A stretch of 64,000 nt of DNA from positions 3,472,001 to 3,536,000 of the forward strand of contig NZ_JQMS01000001.1 of NCBI RefSeq assembly GCF_000744835.1. Reading direction: 5' to 3'. Below the pieces are notes generated by a model. The model saw only the letters and a list, made by a program, of their open reading frames with translations. It was not told where the DNA came from and made no database searches. This DNA comes from Flavobacterium sp. 83 (GTDB lineage Bacteria > Bacteroidota > Bacteroidia > Flavobacteriales > Flavobacteriaceae). This document shows positions 24,979 through 33,960 of the stretch, piece after piece. The translations under genes were made by a program, and so were the position numbers. How positions within the stretch are numbered: position 1 is the stretch's first letter; every line of letters begins with the position of its first letter.

Positions 24979-26565
24979 ATGGCAAAAGTAAAAGTAGAAG
25001 ATGATTTAGTAGAATACGGCTACAGACGAGTTCTAATTACGATTACAGCAGTACTTTGTGCATTACTGGAAATCGTAGATACTACTATTGTCAATGTAGC
25101 GTTAACGAACATGAGAGGAAGTCTGGGCGCCACATTGAATGATGTTGCTTGGGTAATTACTGCTTATGCTATTGCAAATGTTATTGTAATACCAATGACG
25201 AGTTGGCTTTCCCAACAATTTGGAAGACGAAATTATTTTGTAGTTTCTATTATTATTTTCACCGTTTCCTCCTTTTTGTGTGGTAATGCCAATAATATAT
25301 GGGAACTTATCATTTTTCGGTTTATCCAAGGACTTGGTGGTGGAGCATTATTAGTTACTGCGCAAACTATTATAACAGAGAGTTATCCAGTTGCAAAACG
25401 TGGTATGGCTCAAGCTATTTATGGAATGGGTGTAATTGTTGGACCTACACTTGGTCCGCCATTAGGAGGTTATCTTGTTGATAATTTTTCTTGGCCATAC
25501 ATCTTTTACATCAATATTCCTCTTGGGATCATTGCTACTATTCTAGCATTGAGCTTTGTAAGAAGTCCTAAATTTGGAGAAAAATTAAAGGCTAAACAAG
25601 TGGATTGGTTGGGTATTTTTCTTTTGACAGCTTTCATTGGTTCATTACAATATGTATTGGAACATGGGCAACAAGATGACTGGTTCAATGATAAAATAAT
25701 TACATTTTTAAGTGTTGTATCCGTTTTTGGTTTGATTTTATTTATATGGAGAGAGTTAACCTACAAACACCCCATCGTAAACTTAAGCGTTTTAAAAGAT
25801 GGGAATCTACGCATTGGGACCTTAATGTGTTTTATACTGGGATTTGGACTTTATGGTTCAACGCTAATTATTCCTATATACACACAATCGATTTTAGGAT
25901 GGACTGCTACTGATGCAGGTTTATTACTTATTCCGGGTTCAATCACCACTGCTATAATGATGCCAATTATTGGTAAATTAATTCAAAGGGGCGTTCCACA
26001 AGGTTATATGGTAGGCGTTGGTTTTTTAATTTTCTTTTTCTTTACGCTAATGATGCACAATAACATGACTCCGGATACTGGAGTTGAGCATTTATATTGG
26101 TCATTAATATTAAGAGGTATTGGATTAGGACTGCTTTTTGTTCCTATAACAACACTTTCTCTTTCAACTTTAAAAGGAAAAAATATTGGTGAAGGTGCCG
26201 CTTTTACCGGAATGATGCGACAATTGGGAGGTTCTTTTGGAATTGCTATCATTACTACTTTCATCACTAGATTCAGTCAGGAACATCGAGTAAATTTAGT
26301 TTCGCACTTAGACGGAAGCCGATTAGAAGTACAGCAACGTGTAATGATGTTGCAGAAGGGATTCATGTCTAAAGGATTTACTGCTAACGAATCTTTGAAA
26401 AAAGCGTATCAAGTCATTGATTATTCAGTCATGAAACAAAGTACTGTTCTATCTTATATGGATATTTTTCTTTACCTCGGAATCATGTTTTTATGCTGTA
26501 TTCCGATAATCTTTCTAATTAAAAAAGGGAAGAACAAAATTAATCCTGCAGATGCAATGCATTAA
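24979..26565 (+). CDS. EmrB/DHA2-family MFS multidrug efflux pump
   Basis: This 528-residue proton antiporter has 14 predicted transmembrane helices. DHA2 motifs are visible: LEIVDTTIVNVALTNM (motif D1) and QFGRR (motif A). The motif C-like GMGVIVGPTLGPPLGGYL marks antiporters. It works with the HlyD-like adaptor and the TolC-like channel to expel drugs or similar compounds. It is the last gene of the operon, followed by a strong terminator hairpin. Confidence 0.93.
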   Translation: MAKVKVEDDLVEYGYRRVLITITAVLCALLEIVDTTIVNVALTNMRGSLGATLNDVAWVITAYAIANVIVIPMTSWLSQQFGRRNYFVVSIIIFTVSSFLCGNANNIWELIIFRFIQGLGGGALLVTAQTIITESYPVAKRGMAQAIYGMGVIVGPTLGPPLGGYLVDNFSWPYIFYINIPLGIIATILALSFVRSPKFGEKLKAKQVDWLGIFLLTAFIGSLQYVLEHGQQDDWFNDKIITFLSVVSVFGLILFIWRELTYKHPIVNLSVLKDGNLRIGTLMCFILGFGLYGSTLIIPIYTQSILGWTATDAGLLLIPGSITTAIMMPIIGKLIQRGVPQGYMVGVGFLIFFFFTLMMHNNMTPDTGVEHLYWSLILRGIGLGLLFVPITTLSLSTLKGKNIGEGAAFTGMMRQLGGSFGIAIITTFITRFSQEHRVNLVSHLDGSRLEVQQRVMMLQKGFMSKGFTANESLKKAYQVIDYSVMKQSTVLSYMDIFLYLGIMFLCCIPIIFLIKKGKNKINPADAMH

Positions 26566-26582
26566 TAGTAAACAATAAAAAA

Positions 26583-26618
26583 ATGCCTATTTCATTAATG
26601 AAATAGGCATTTTTTATT
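26583..26618. terminator. Bidirectional terminator between emrB and yaaA
   Basis: AATGCCTATTTCATT pairs with AATGAAATAGGCATT and is flanked by A- and T-runs. It serves the two convergent genes. Confidence 0.85.
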
Positions 26619-26632
26619 TTATCGGGGAACTA

Positions 26633-27391
26633 TTATCTAGTGAATACCAAATGATTCCCTTTCGATAAATTAGCATCAAATTGATACCCTTCATAATTGA
26701 ATCCTTTTAAATCATCAATTGTTTTTGCATTAGTATCAATGATATAACGCACCATCATTCCTCTCGCCTTCTTGGCAAAAAAACTGATTATTTTAAGTTT
26801 ACCATTTTTATAATCTTTAAATTCTGGTGTGATTACGGGAACTTTTAACGCTTTGACATCGATCACCGAAAAATATTCGGTACTGGCTAAATTAATAAAC
26901 AATTCATCGTCTTTAAGTTCTTTATTCAATGCTTTTGTAACCGTTTTTTTCCAAAATTCATATAAATTTTTGCTTTCGCCAATGGGTAATTTTGTTCCCA
27001 TTTCTAATCGATAGGCTTGCATGAGATCTAATGGTTTCAATAAACCATATAATCCCGATAATATCCTCAAACGATCTTGTAACATCTCTAATTTTTCTAT
27101 TGGAATTGAATACGCCTCTAATCCAGTATACACATCTCCGTCAAAAGTAAAAACTGCAGGACGAGCGTTTTCTGTGGTGAACGGTGTTTTCCATTCTTGG
27201 TTTCGTTTCCAATTCAAATCAGCCAATTTATCAGAAATATTCATTAAATCAGACAACTGAGCAGGCTTTTTTTCTTTTAAAACTTTATGAACTTGTCGCG
27301 ACTCTTTTAGAAACTGGGGTTCCGTATGCAATGCAGTAGGCAATTCTTTTTCAAAATTTAAGGATTTGGCTGGCGATATAACAATTTTCAT
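26633..27391 (-). CDS. yaaA: YaaA family peroxide stress protein
   Basis: This 252-residue protein starts MKIVISPAKSLNFEKELP, the diagnostic N-terminus of the YaaA/DUF328 family. Further conserved blocks are FNGDVYTGL-like FDGDVYTGL and the C-terminal FFAKKARGMMVRYII. E. coli YaaA lowers intracellular iron and limits DNA damage during peroxide stress and has a DNA-binding fold. Full length, single gene, convergent with the efflux operon. Confidence 0.95.
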   Translation of the reverse strand: MKIVISPAKSLNFEKELPTALHTEPQFLKESRQVHKVLKEKKPAQLSDLMNISDKLADLNWKRNQEWKTPFTTENARPAVFTFDGDVYTGLEAYSIPIEKLEMLQDRLRILSGLYGLLKPLDLMQAYRLEMGTKLPIGESKNLYEFWKKTVTKALNKELKDDELFINLASTEYFSVIDVKALKVPVITPEFKDYKNGKLKIISFFAKKARGMMVRYIIDTNAKTIDDLKGFNYEGYQFDANLSKGNHLVFTR

Positions 27392-27503
27392 ATACTATAC
27401 TCTTTCAAGTTCTTTTTATTAATTCTTTCAAAAGTACAAATTGAAAACAACAAAGCGAGAATCTCTAAATTGATTTCTTGAATAGTATAATAGAAAATGA
27501 AAA

Positions 27504-27532
27504 TTGCAACCTAAATTATTTACGTATTTTTG
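27504..27532 (+). promoter_or_regulatory. Promoter of the GNAT gene at 27567
   Basis: TTG at 27504-27506 and TATTTTTG at 27525-27532 are separated by 18 bases, a good match to the Bacteroidota -33/-7 consensus. The start codon lies 34 bases downstream. Confidence 0.65.
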
Positions 27533-27566
27533 AGTTTTAATATAACCCAAAAGACGATCTACTATT

Positions 27567-28097
27567 ATGAATTCAATAGAAATTAGAAAAGCCACACTCA
27601 CCGATCTTGAGGCAATACAAAAAATAAGCACCCAAACTTTTACAGAAACTTTTGCCGCTGTAAACACCCCTGAAAATATAGCTAATTATGTAGCCGATAG
27701 TTTTAATTCTGAACAATTAACTTCTGAATTAAACAATGCAAATTCCCTGTTTTATTTAGCTACAGCCAGCAATGAAATTGTTGGTTATTTAAAAGTGAAT
27801 TTTGGCGATGCCCAAACTGAAATGATAAATAAAAATGCTTTAGAAGTCCATCGCATTTATGTTTCAAAAGCCTTTCACGGGAAAAATGTAGGTCAATTAT
27901 TGATTGATGAAGTGAAAAAAATTGCTCTAAAGACGGATGTAGATTACATTTGGCTCGGAGTCTGGGAAGAGAATCACAGAGCACTGCGATTTTACACTAA
28001 AAATGGTTTTGTAGAATTTGACAAACATGTTTTCACATTAGGAAATGAACAACAAACCGACTTATTGATGCAATTTCCAATAAATAAAGAAAAGTAA
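27567..28097 (+). CDS. GNAT family N-acetyltransferase
   Basis: This 176-residue acetyltransferase starts MNSIEIRKATLTDLEAIQKI. The acetyl-CoA binding motif A is HRIYVSKAFHGKNVGQLLID (R/QxxGxG as FHGKNVG). The C-terminal segment is LGVWEENHRALRFYTKNGF. Layout matches RimI-like or spermidine acetyltransferases, but the substrate is unknown. Single gene with its own promoter. Confidence 0.9.
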   Translation: MNSIEIRKATLTDLEAIQKISTQTFTETFAAVNTPENIANYVADSFNSEQLTSELNNANSLFYLATASNEIVGYLKVNFGDAQTEMINKNALEVHRIYVSKAFHGKNVGQLLIDEVKKIALKTDVDYIWLGVWEENHRALRFYTKNGFVEFDKHVFTLGNEQQTDLLMQFPINKEK

Positions 28098-28220
28098 TAA
28101 GCTGTAATTTCATTTTTAGCTCCTTAAAAATTAAAAAGAAACCCTTCATATAGATTTGAATTATGCTAAAAGTAGTGTTATATAAAAGCTGTAAAACTTG
28201 TGTTTAAAAAAGTATACGTT

Positions 28221-28228
28221 TAATTTTG
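28221..28228 (+). promoter_or_regulatory. -7 element of the ModF-like gene
   Basis: TAATTTTG lies 20 bases behind a TTG at 28198-28200 and 37 bases before the start codon. Confidence 0.6.
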
Positions 28229-28265
28229 CTAATACAGCTTAGCACTTCAATTTAGATATTTTAAA

Positions 28266-29516
28266 ATGCTTAAAAACACACATTGGGATATTCTTTTATC
28301 GAATCAGGTAAACAAAAAAGGCTTTATTGAAACCTTGATTTCAGGAGAAGCCAAGGGAGAACTAATTGGTTTTAATGAACTGAAAGGAATGCTATTTTCT
28401 GATATTGCTATTGAAAAATTCATCGAAAAAGAATACCAATACGATATAGTTGAAGCGGCTCCTGAATCAAAGCGAAAATTACGCACTTTTTCCTCCGGTG
28501 AACAAAAAAAGGAATTTTTACGCTATTGCATCAATCAAAATCCGGATTATATCATTTTTGATAATCCATTTGATCATTTAGACCAATCCTCACGAGTGAC
28601 TTTACTCGATTCACTCGAAAAATTATCAGCTTCAGTTCGCATCATACAATTAGTAAATCGTACTGCTGATTTACTTCCTTTTATTGAAAATAAAGCCCAG
28701 ATAATTGATAATTCTTTTGTTTTAAATAACATTAACGTTACTGAAACCAATCAAAAAACAGTCGCAACTACTTTAATCCCAAAACCTTTAGAATCTTTTG
28801 ATTACAAAGAAAGTATCTTAATAAAAATGAATGGGGTTTCCGTGAGTTATGACGAAAGAAAAATTGTAGACACTATTTCATGGACCATCAAACAAGGTGA
28901 ATTTTGGCAACTCATTGGTCCAAACGGTTCTGGAAAAAGCACGCTATTATCCATGATTACAGGAGATAATCCAAAAGGATACGGACAAGAATTATACCTT
29001 TTTGGAAGAAAAAAAGGAAGTGGCGAAAGTATTTGGGAAATCAAGAAACAAATTGGAGTTTTCTCCACGGCAATGACGAATCTATTCAAAAAGAATTATA
29101 GTTTAGAGCAAATGATTCTATCGGGATTTTTTGATTCTATCGGGTTATATACGGAACCAACTACATTACAAAAACAAATTGTAGCACAATGGCTTGAGGT
29201 TATACAGATGAGTCATCTAAAAAACAAAACGTTCCATCGTCTTTCTATTGGTCAGCAAAGAATCGCAATGATTGTTCGCGCAGTTCTTAAACACCCTCCA
29301 TTAGTCATTCTAGATGAACCTGTGGAAGGTTTAGATGATGAAAATACTGCCTTGGTTATACAACTAATTAATACCTTAATGAAAGAATCTAAAATGACCA
29401 TTATATATGTTTCTCATCGCGTAGAACCGACGCTTGCCCCAACCTCTATTTTTGAGTTAATCCCAACAGCATCAGGTTCTATTGGTAAAATAAAATTTCA
29501 TTCGGAACCAAATTAA
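28266..29516 (+). CDS. ModF/PhrA-like ABC ATPase with a degenerate first domain
   Basis: This 416-residue soluble ABC protein has two nucleotide-binding halves. The first (about 1-140) has signature TFSSGEQKKEF and a Walker B-like IIFDNPFDHLD but no Walker A. The second is complete: GPNGSGKS, signature RLSIGQQR and Walker B LVILDEPVEGLD. ModF-like proteins are linked to molybdate handling, but no modABC genes are adjacent, so the role is uncertain. The N-terminus aligns with how these proteins begin in Flavobacteria (MLKNTHWDILLSNQ), so the missing Walker A seems ancestral. Confidence 0.85.
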   Translation: MLKNTHWDILLSNQVNKKGFIETLISGEAKGELIGFNELKGMLFSDIAIEKFIEKEYQYDIVEAAPESKRKLRTFSSGEQKKEFLRYCINQNPDYIIFDNPFDHLDQSSRVTLLDSLEKLSASVRIIQLVNRTADLLPFIENKAQIIDNSFVLNNINVTETNQKTVATTLIPKPLESFDYKESILIKMNGVSVSYDERKIVDTISWTIKQGEFWQLIGPNGSGKSTLLSMITGDNPKGYGQELYLFGRKKGSGESIWEIKKQIGVFSTAMTNLFKKNYSLEQMILSGFFDSIGLYTEPTTLQKQIVAQWLEVIQMSHLKNKTFHRLSIGQQRIAMIVRAVLKHPPLVILDEPVEGLDDENTALVIQLINTLMKESKMTIIYVSHRVEPTLAPTSIFELIPTASGSIGKIKFHSEPN

Positions 29517-29610
29517 AAAGTCATTTACAAATTTAGAGAGGTACTTGTTTTTTAAATTTTAATTATAAAAATAGCATCCTACCGTTTTTTAATTAAAACC
29601 TATTTTGTCT

Positions 29611-29618
29611 TATTTTTG
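29611..29618 (+). promoter_or_regulatory. -7 element of the FAD oxidoreductase gene
   Basis: TATTTTTG matches TAnnTTTG, 20 bases before the ATG. No clear -33 TTG is seen. Confidence 0.5.
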
Positions 29619-29638
29619 TACAAATCATAATCAAAACA

Positions 29639-30877
29639 ATGAAAGAAGATGTAATCATTATTGGAGCGGGACTAGCGGGATTATCAGCTGCGGTTTATTT
29701 GCATCGTCAAGGCAGGAAAGTAATGCTACTAGAAGCAAGTGAACGTGCAGGTGGAAGAATAAAAACTGATTCATACGAAGGTTTCCTTTTAGACAGAGGG
29801 TTTCAAGTACTTTTAACTGCTTATCCCGAAACAAAATCCTTGCTCAATTACAATGATTTAGACCTTAAAAAAATGTTACCTGGTGCAACGGTACTTTATG
29901 ACAGAGGAAGTTTTGATATTGCGGACCCATTTCGAAGACCATCAGCTGCATTTGCTACGCTTTTTGCTCCAGTTGGCACTTTAAAAGATAAACTGAATAC
30001 ACTTTGGCTAAAAAATAAATTACAAAAAATAACCATAGAAGAAATTTTCAAACAACCGGAACAAAGCACCATAAAGCAACTTGCGGATTATGGTTTTAGT
30101 CCCAAAATGATTGAACGTTTTTATGCCCCTTTTCTTTCGGGAATTTTTCTAGAAAATAAATTGAATACTTCCCGAAGAATGTTCGATTTTGTGATGAAAA
30201 TGTTTTCAGATGGGGATGTAGCTATTCCTGCTATGGGTATGGAAGAAATTCCTAAACAATTAGTTGCCATGTTGCCAAAAGGCAGTATCAGATACAATGC
30301 AAAAGTTGTTGACATTAAAGATAACACTATAATTATTGAAGACGGAACCATTCTAGAAGCCAACCAAATCCTTTTGGCTACGACCGCAAATACACTTACT
30401 AAAAAGTTTTTTCCTGAACAAAAAATGACATCGCATCAAGTAACTAATGTTTATTTTGAAGCAAGTGAAGCTCCAACTAAAAAAGCAGTTGTCATTTTGA
30501 ATGCTTCAACCCAAAAGAAATGGGTCAACAATTTAACAGTACTTTCGAATGTTTCTAAAGCATACGCCCCCAAAGGAAAAATATTAATTTCTGTTTCCTA
30601 TAATGGAATCCCGACTGTTGATGACGCAACTTTGGCTAAAAACATGAAAGAAGAATTGAAAAAATGGTATGGCGAGAAAATAAATTCTTGGAAAATGCTC
30701 AAAACCTATCGGATTGAATATGCTTTGCCTACTCAGGAAAGTGTAAAAAATGAATTAGCTGCTTCTGAAATAAAAATCTCTGATACATTATTTATTTGTG
30801 GAGACAATTTACTTAATGGTTCTATTAATGCAGCATTAAAAACAGGACGATTAGCTGCAGAAGCAATGAAATTATAG
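29639..30877 (+). CDS. FAD-dependent amine oxidase/desaturase-like oxidoreductase
   Basis: This 412-residue flavoprotein has the N-terminal dinucleotide fold IIGAGLAGLSAAVYL and the second glycine motif EASERAGGRI, residues about 5-45. The C-terminal FAD-contact segment is ICGDNLLNGSINAALKTGRL. The overall pattern is of the amine oxidase/protoporphyrinogen oxidase/phytoene desaturase superfamily. No carotenoid or haem genes are adjacent, so the substrate cannot be named. Monocistronic, with a -7 element close upstream. Confidence 0.9.
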   Translation: MKEDVIIIGAGLAGLSAAVYLHRQGRKVMLLEASERAGGRIKTDSYEGFLLDRGFQVLLTAYPETKSLLNYNDLDLKKMLPGATVLYDRGSFDIADPFRRPSAAFATLFAPVGTLKDKLNTLWLKNKLQKITIEEIFKQPEQSTIKQLADYGFSPKMIERFYAPFLSGIFLENKLNTSRRMFDFVMKMFSDGDVAIPAMGMEEIPKQLVAMLPKGSIRYNAKVVDIKDNTIIIEDGTILEANQILLATTANTLTKKFFPEQKMTSHQVTNVYFEASEAPTKKAVVILNASTQKKWVNNLTVLSNVSKAYAPKGKILISVSYNGIPTVDDATLAKNMKEELKKWYGEKINSWKMLKTYRIEYALPTQESVKNELAASEIKISDTLFICGDNLLNGSINAALKTGRLAAEAMKL

Positions 30878-30906
30878 CATTTTTTACTTTTATTCTAATT
30901 GTATTT

Positions 30907-31200
30907 TTAATCCGTTGCTATTTTATACGTTGGATCTTCCAGAATATTGACCTCAATAACCGCATCTGCATTTTGTAACAATGTCCTACAATCAGCACTT
31001 AAATGTTGCAAATGAATCGTTTTATTGAGTTTTACATAGCGTTCTGTAATTTTGTTTACAGCATCAATTGCACTCATATCGGTAATTTTGCTTTCTTTAG
31101 AATCAATAATTACTTTTTTTAGATCAATTGAAACATCAAATTTGCCTGCAAATACTCTTTAATGTCAGGATTCATGAAATTAAAATCCTGAGAAAAGCCA
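30907..31200 (-). pseudogene. Remnant of a SulP-type anion transporter (STAS domain)
   Basis: On the minus strand a frame ending at TAA 30907-30909 encodes FAGKFDVSIDLKKVIIDSKE, then TDMSAIDAVNKITERYVKL and a tail LEDPTYKIATD. This is the C-terminal STAS domain of Bacteroidota SulP permeases. Upstream, MNPDIKEYLQ continues the similarity in a different frame near 31,160, so a frameshift separates the parts. The membrane domain is gone, and no start codon or full frame remains. The rest of the 30878-31401 gap holds the promoter of the next gene. Confidence 0.7.
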
Positions 31201-31345
31201 TTACTTACAATACGAAATTGTATAAATAACTCAGTATAAAAAGACTAAGCCAAAGTATAAAATTTTACAAAACAGCAAAATATTTTACATCAGAACGATA
31301 AAAGTAAAACATTTCATCCGTTGTAAAAACAGAAATGGAATTGCT

Positions 31346-31353
31346 TAAATTTG
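31346..31353 (+). promoter_or_regulatory. -7 element of the adenosine deaminase-like gene
   Basis: TAAATTTG lies 49 bases before the ATG at 31402 and overlaps the TTG that would open a longer frame. This decides the start at 31402. Confidence 0.6.
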
Positions 31354-31401
31354 GCAAAAAATAGATCGCTACTATTTCATTTTATAAAAAAAAATTACAC
31401 T

Positions 31402-32823
31402 ATGAAATTACTTTATACTTTACTTTTTTCAATACTATTGAATGTTGGTTACTCACAATCAACCAATGAATATTTAGAAAAAATTAGAAATAATGAAGCT
31501 GAATTAACCGCTTTTTTTTCTCAAATGCCAAAAGGAGGTGATTTACACCACCACTATTCTGGTTCAATTTACGCGGAACCTTTATTGGAACATGCTATTT
31601 CAGAAGATTTTTATCTGAATACTGAAACCATGCAAGTGCAGAAAGAAAAACCTTCTACTGGGAACTGGGAACAATTTTCAACGTTAAAAAACCGTGGAGA
31701 ATTAGATGTGTACAAGCAAAAAATCATGCAAAAATGGTCCATAAAAGATTATAATCATGTTGACTATCCATCGGACAAGTTGTTTTTTGAATCGTTTATG
31801 AAGTTTGAACCAGCAATCAGAGGTAATTTTGGACAAGGAATATTGGAACTAAAAAACAGAGCCATTACTGAGAATGTCAGTTATATTGAAACGCAATTAT
31901 CTACGATTCCTTGTACTATGAACACGGATGATTTGGTCCAATTCAATACTCGATTGAGACAATTAGCAAAAGTAAAAGATGAAAAAGCAATTATAAAATC
32001 GTTGGATTCTGTTTACAATACTTTACTGCAAAAAGATGCTACATCTTACGCCACTGATTTCAATACAAATTTTGTAGCCAAACTTCACAATGACCTTAAA
32101 ATTGATGATGCTCGTTTCACAATGCGCTATCAAAATTTTGTATTGCGCTTCATGGAACCCGTTGATTTATTCAAAAATCTGGTAATTGCTTTTATCTCAG
32201 CTGATAGCAGTCCACTTATGGCTGGCGTAAACATTGTTTCTCCTGAAGATGGCGAAACATCCATGAAAGATTATTGGTTACACATGGTCATGTTTAAATA
32301 TTGCCATTCCCGTTATCCAAATGTAAAATACACCCTACATGCCGGTGAACTTACTCTAGGATTAGTGCAACCGGAAGACTTGACTTGGCATATTAATGCT
32401 GCAATTTATATTGCTGGAGCAAATCGTATTGGACATGGTGTAGATATGGCCTATGAGCAAAATTCTTATGATTTATTGCGCTATATGGCTAAGAAAATAA
32501 TTCCTATCGAAATAAATTTAGCCAGTAACGAATTCATTTTAAAAGTCAAAGAAAACCGCCATCCATTGCCATTGTATAAGGAATTTGGTGTTCCAATTGT
32601 TATCAGTACAGATGATGCTGGAATATTAAGAACCAATATGACAGAGCAATATGTCCTTTTAGCCAACAGATACAAAGACATCACTTACGCTGATATCAAG
32701 CAGTTTGTTTACAACAGCATCAATTATAGTTTTATAAAAGATACTTCCGTAAAAAAACAATTGCTTAAAAATCTCGATTCTCGATTCAAAACTTTCGAAG
32801 CCAATTATCCTTTAAAAAAATAA
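31402..32823 (+). CDS. Exported adenosine deaminase-like metal hydrolase
   Basis: The protein has 473 residues from the ATG at 31402, beginning with a clear signal peptide (KLLYTLLFSILLNVGYSQ). The amidohydrolase/ADA fold is shown by GDLHHHYSG (zinc His pair and nearby Gly-Ser). Further motifs are LHAGEL (zinc His and catalytic Glu), NRIGHGVDM and the late Asp pair in VISTDDAGIL. It resembles secreted ADGF/CECR1-like deaminases that act on purine nucleosides in the periplasm or outside the cell. The length is larger than cytosolic ADA, as usual for the exported group. Substrate inferred. Confidence 0.85.
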   Translation: MKLLYTLLFSILLNVGYSQSTNEYLEKIRNNEAELTAFFSQMPKGGDLHHHYSGSIYAEPLLEHAISEDFYLNTETMQVQKEKPSTGNWEQFSTLKNRGELDVYKQKIMQKWSIKDYNHVDYPSDKLFFESFMKFEPAIRGNFGQGILELKNRAITENVSYIETQLSTIPCTMNTDDLVQFNTRLRQLAKVKDEKAIIKSLDSVYNTLLQKDATSYATDFNTNFVAKLHNDLKIDDARFTMRYQNFVLRFMEPVDLFKNLVIAFISADSSPLMAGVNIVSPEDGETSMKDYWLHMVMFKYCHSRYPNVKYTLHAGELTLGLVQPEDLTWHINAAIYIAGANRIGHGVDMAYEQNSYDLLRYMAKKIIPIEINLASNEFILKVKENRHPLPLYKEFGVPIVISTDDAGILRTNMTEQYVLLANRYKDITYADIKQFVYNSINYSFIKDTSVKKQLLKNLDSRFKTFEANYPLKK

Positions 32824-32861
32824 CTATTCGAACACGTTCAAAATATTTTTTAAAATATAAG

Positions 32862-32881
32862 TCCCATTTGGGGCTTTTTTA
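32862..32881 (+). terminator. Short terminator after the deaminase gene
   Basis: AAGTCCC and GGGGCTT form a short stem around ATTT, followed by six T, 40 bases past the stop. Confidence 0.6.
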
Positions 32882-33043
32882 TTGCAGTTCAACGATTTTC
32901 CATAAATAATAAAACTTCTAATTTTTATTTTTAATACATTTGAAAATACCTACTTAATTACTAAATAGTTACGCCCTTAAAAATCATTTATACATTAGCA
33001 TTTCTTGATTTAAATTGTTTATTAACAAGATAAATTATTGCCC

Positions 33044-33835
33044 ATGAATAAATCTTTAATTTGGTATTTAAGGAGACACCCTATACTATATAAAATCCGT
33101 TTTAGATTGCTATCTAAAAAGACTTCTGTTGATCGGATAGAACAATTTTGTTACAATCACATCAATAAAACAGTCGATATCCCTCAAATATATTTAGAGT
33201 TAAATCCTCTGATTTTTGAAAAAACCAAAGCTGCATTAAGTGATCTTGACAAAGCAAAAAAAATAGCTATTTGGTTAAGAAACAATTGCAAAGGCGGGCC
33301 GGGATTGGGAAAATCATCTTCTTATACATTAAGAAAAATGATGAACGGAGAAGGAGGCGTTTGCAGTGATTTTTCTCAAGTATTCAATAATTTTTGTGTC
33401 ATCAATGATTTGAAAGTTAAAGAATGGGGATTAAAAATACAGTCCAATGACCCAAGTATCAAAGGCGGACATGCCTTTAATGAAATTTATTCCAAAGAAT
33501 TTCAAAAATGGATTATAATTGATGTCGCTAAATCCATACTTTTTCATCCGATAAACCCCACAGTTCCATTGTCAGTTTTTGATTTGATTCAATCAAAAAA
33601 AGAAAATAAGGAAATCTATTTTTCGAGTTTTAACATAAAAAACACGATCGACTGTAAAAGAATAACTGCACTATATTTAACTTCAAATTCTTCTCCATTT
33701 GTAATTACCAATTATTGCAACAAAACATATGACGCTTGTTTGGACACATTAAAATTTCTTCCGGAACCTATTATTCATGGATTATTATTCCTAATTGGGA
33801 AAAGCTATGTTTTTGAATTTCCAAAATATAAATAA
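33044..33835 (+). CDS. Transglutaminase-like cysteine protease-fold protein
   Basis: This 263-residue protein has a transglutaminase-like core. The catalytic Cys lies in GEGGVCSDFSQ (about residue 110), the His in KGGHAFNEIY, and the Asp in WIIIDVAKS. This Cys-His-Asp order defines the family, whose members cut or modify peptides. No signal peptide is obvious. The ATG at 33044 is preferred over a TTG two codons upstream. It stands alone between two terminators and its substrate is unknown. Confidence 0.75.
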   Translation: MNKSLIWYLRRHPILYKIRFRLLSKKTSVDRIEQFCYNHINKTVDIPQIYLELNPLIFEKTKAALSDLDKAKKIAIWLRNNCKGGPGLGKSSSYTLRKMMNGEGGVCSDFSQVFNNFCVINDLKVKEWGLKIQSNDPSIKGGHAFNEIYSKEFQKWIIIDVAKSILFHPINPTVPLSVFDLIQSKKENKEIYFSSFNIKNTIDCKRITALYLTSNSSPFVITNYCNKTYDACLDTLKFLPEPIIHGLLFLIGKSYVFEFPKYK

Positions 33836-33929
33836 ATTTCCAAAACATTAATTTGGCTATATTGGGAAATAGTAACTTATTTTAAGTGAGAATATTAAGC
33901 TGACTTTACACCATAAACATAAACACACA

Positions 33930-33956
33930 AAAAAAGCCCCAAATCTAGGGCTTTCT
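33930..33956 (-). terminator. Terminator of the rluD-like operon
   Basis: On the minus strand AAAGCCCTAGATTTGGGGCTTT forms a stem followed by a T-run, directly behind the pseudouridine synthase gene. Confidence 0.7.
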
Positions 33957-33960
33957 ATTT

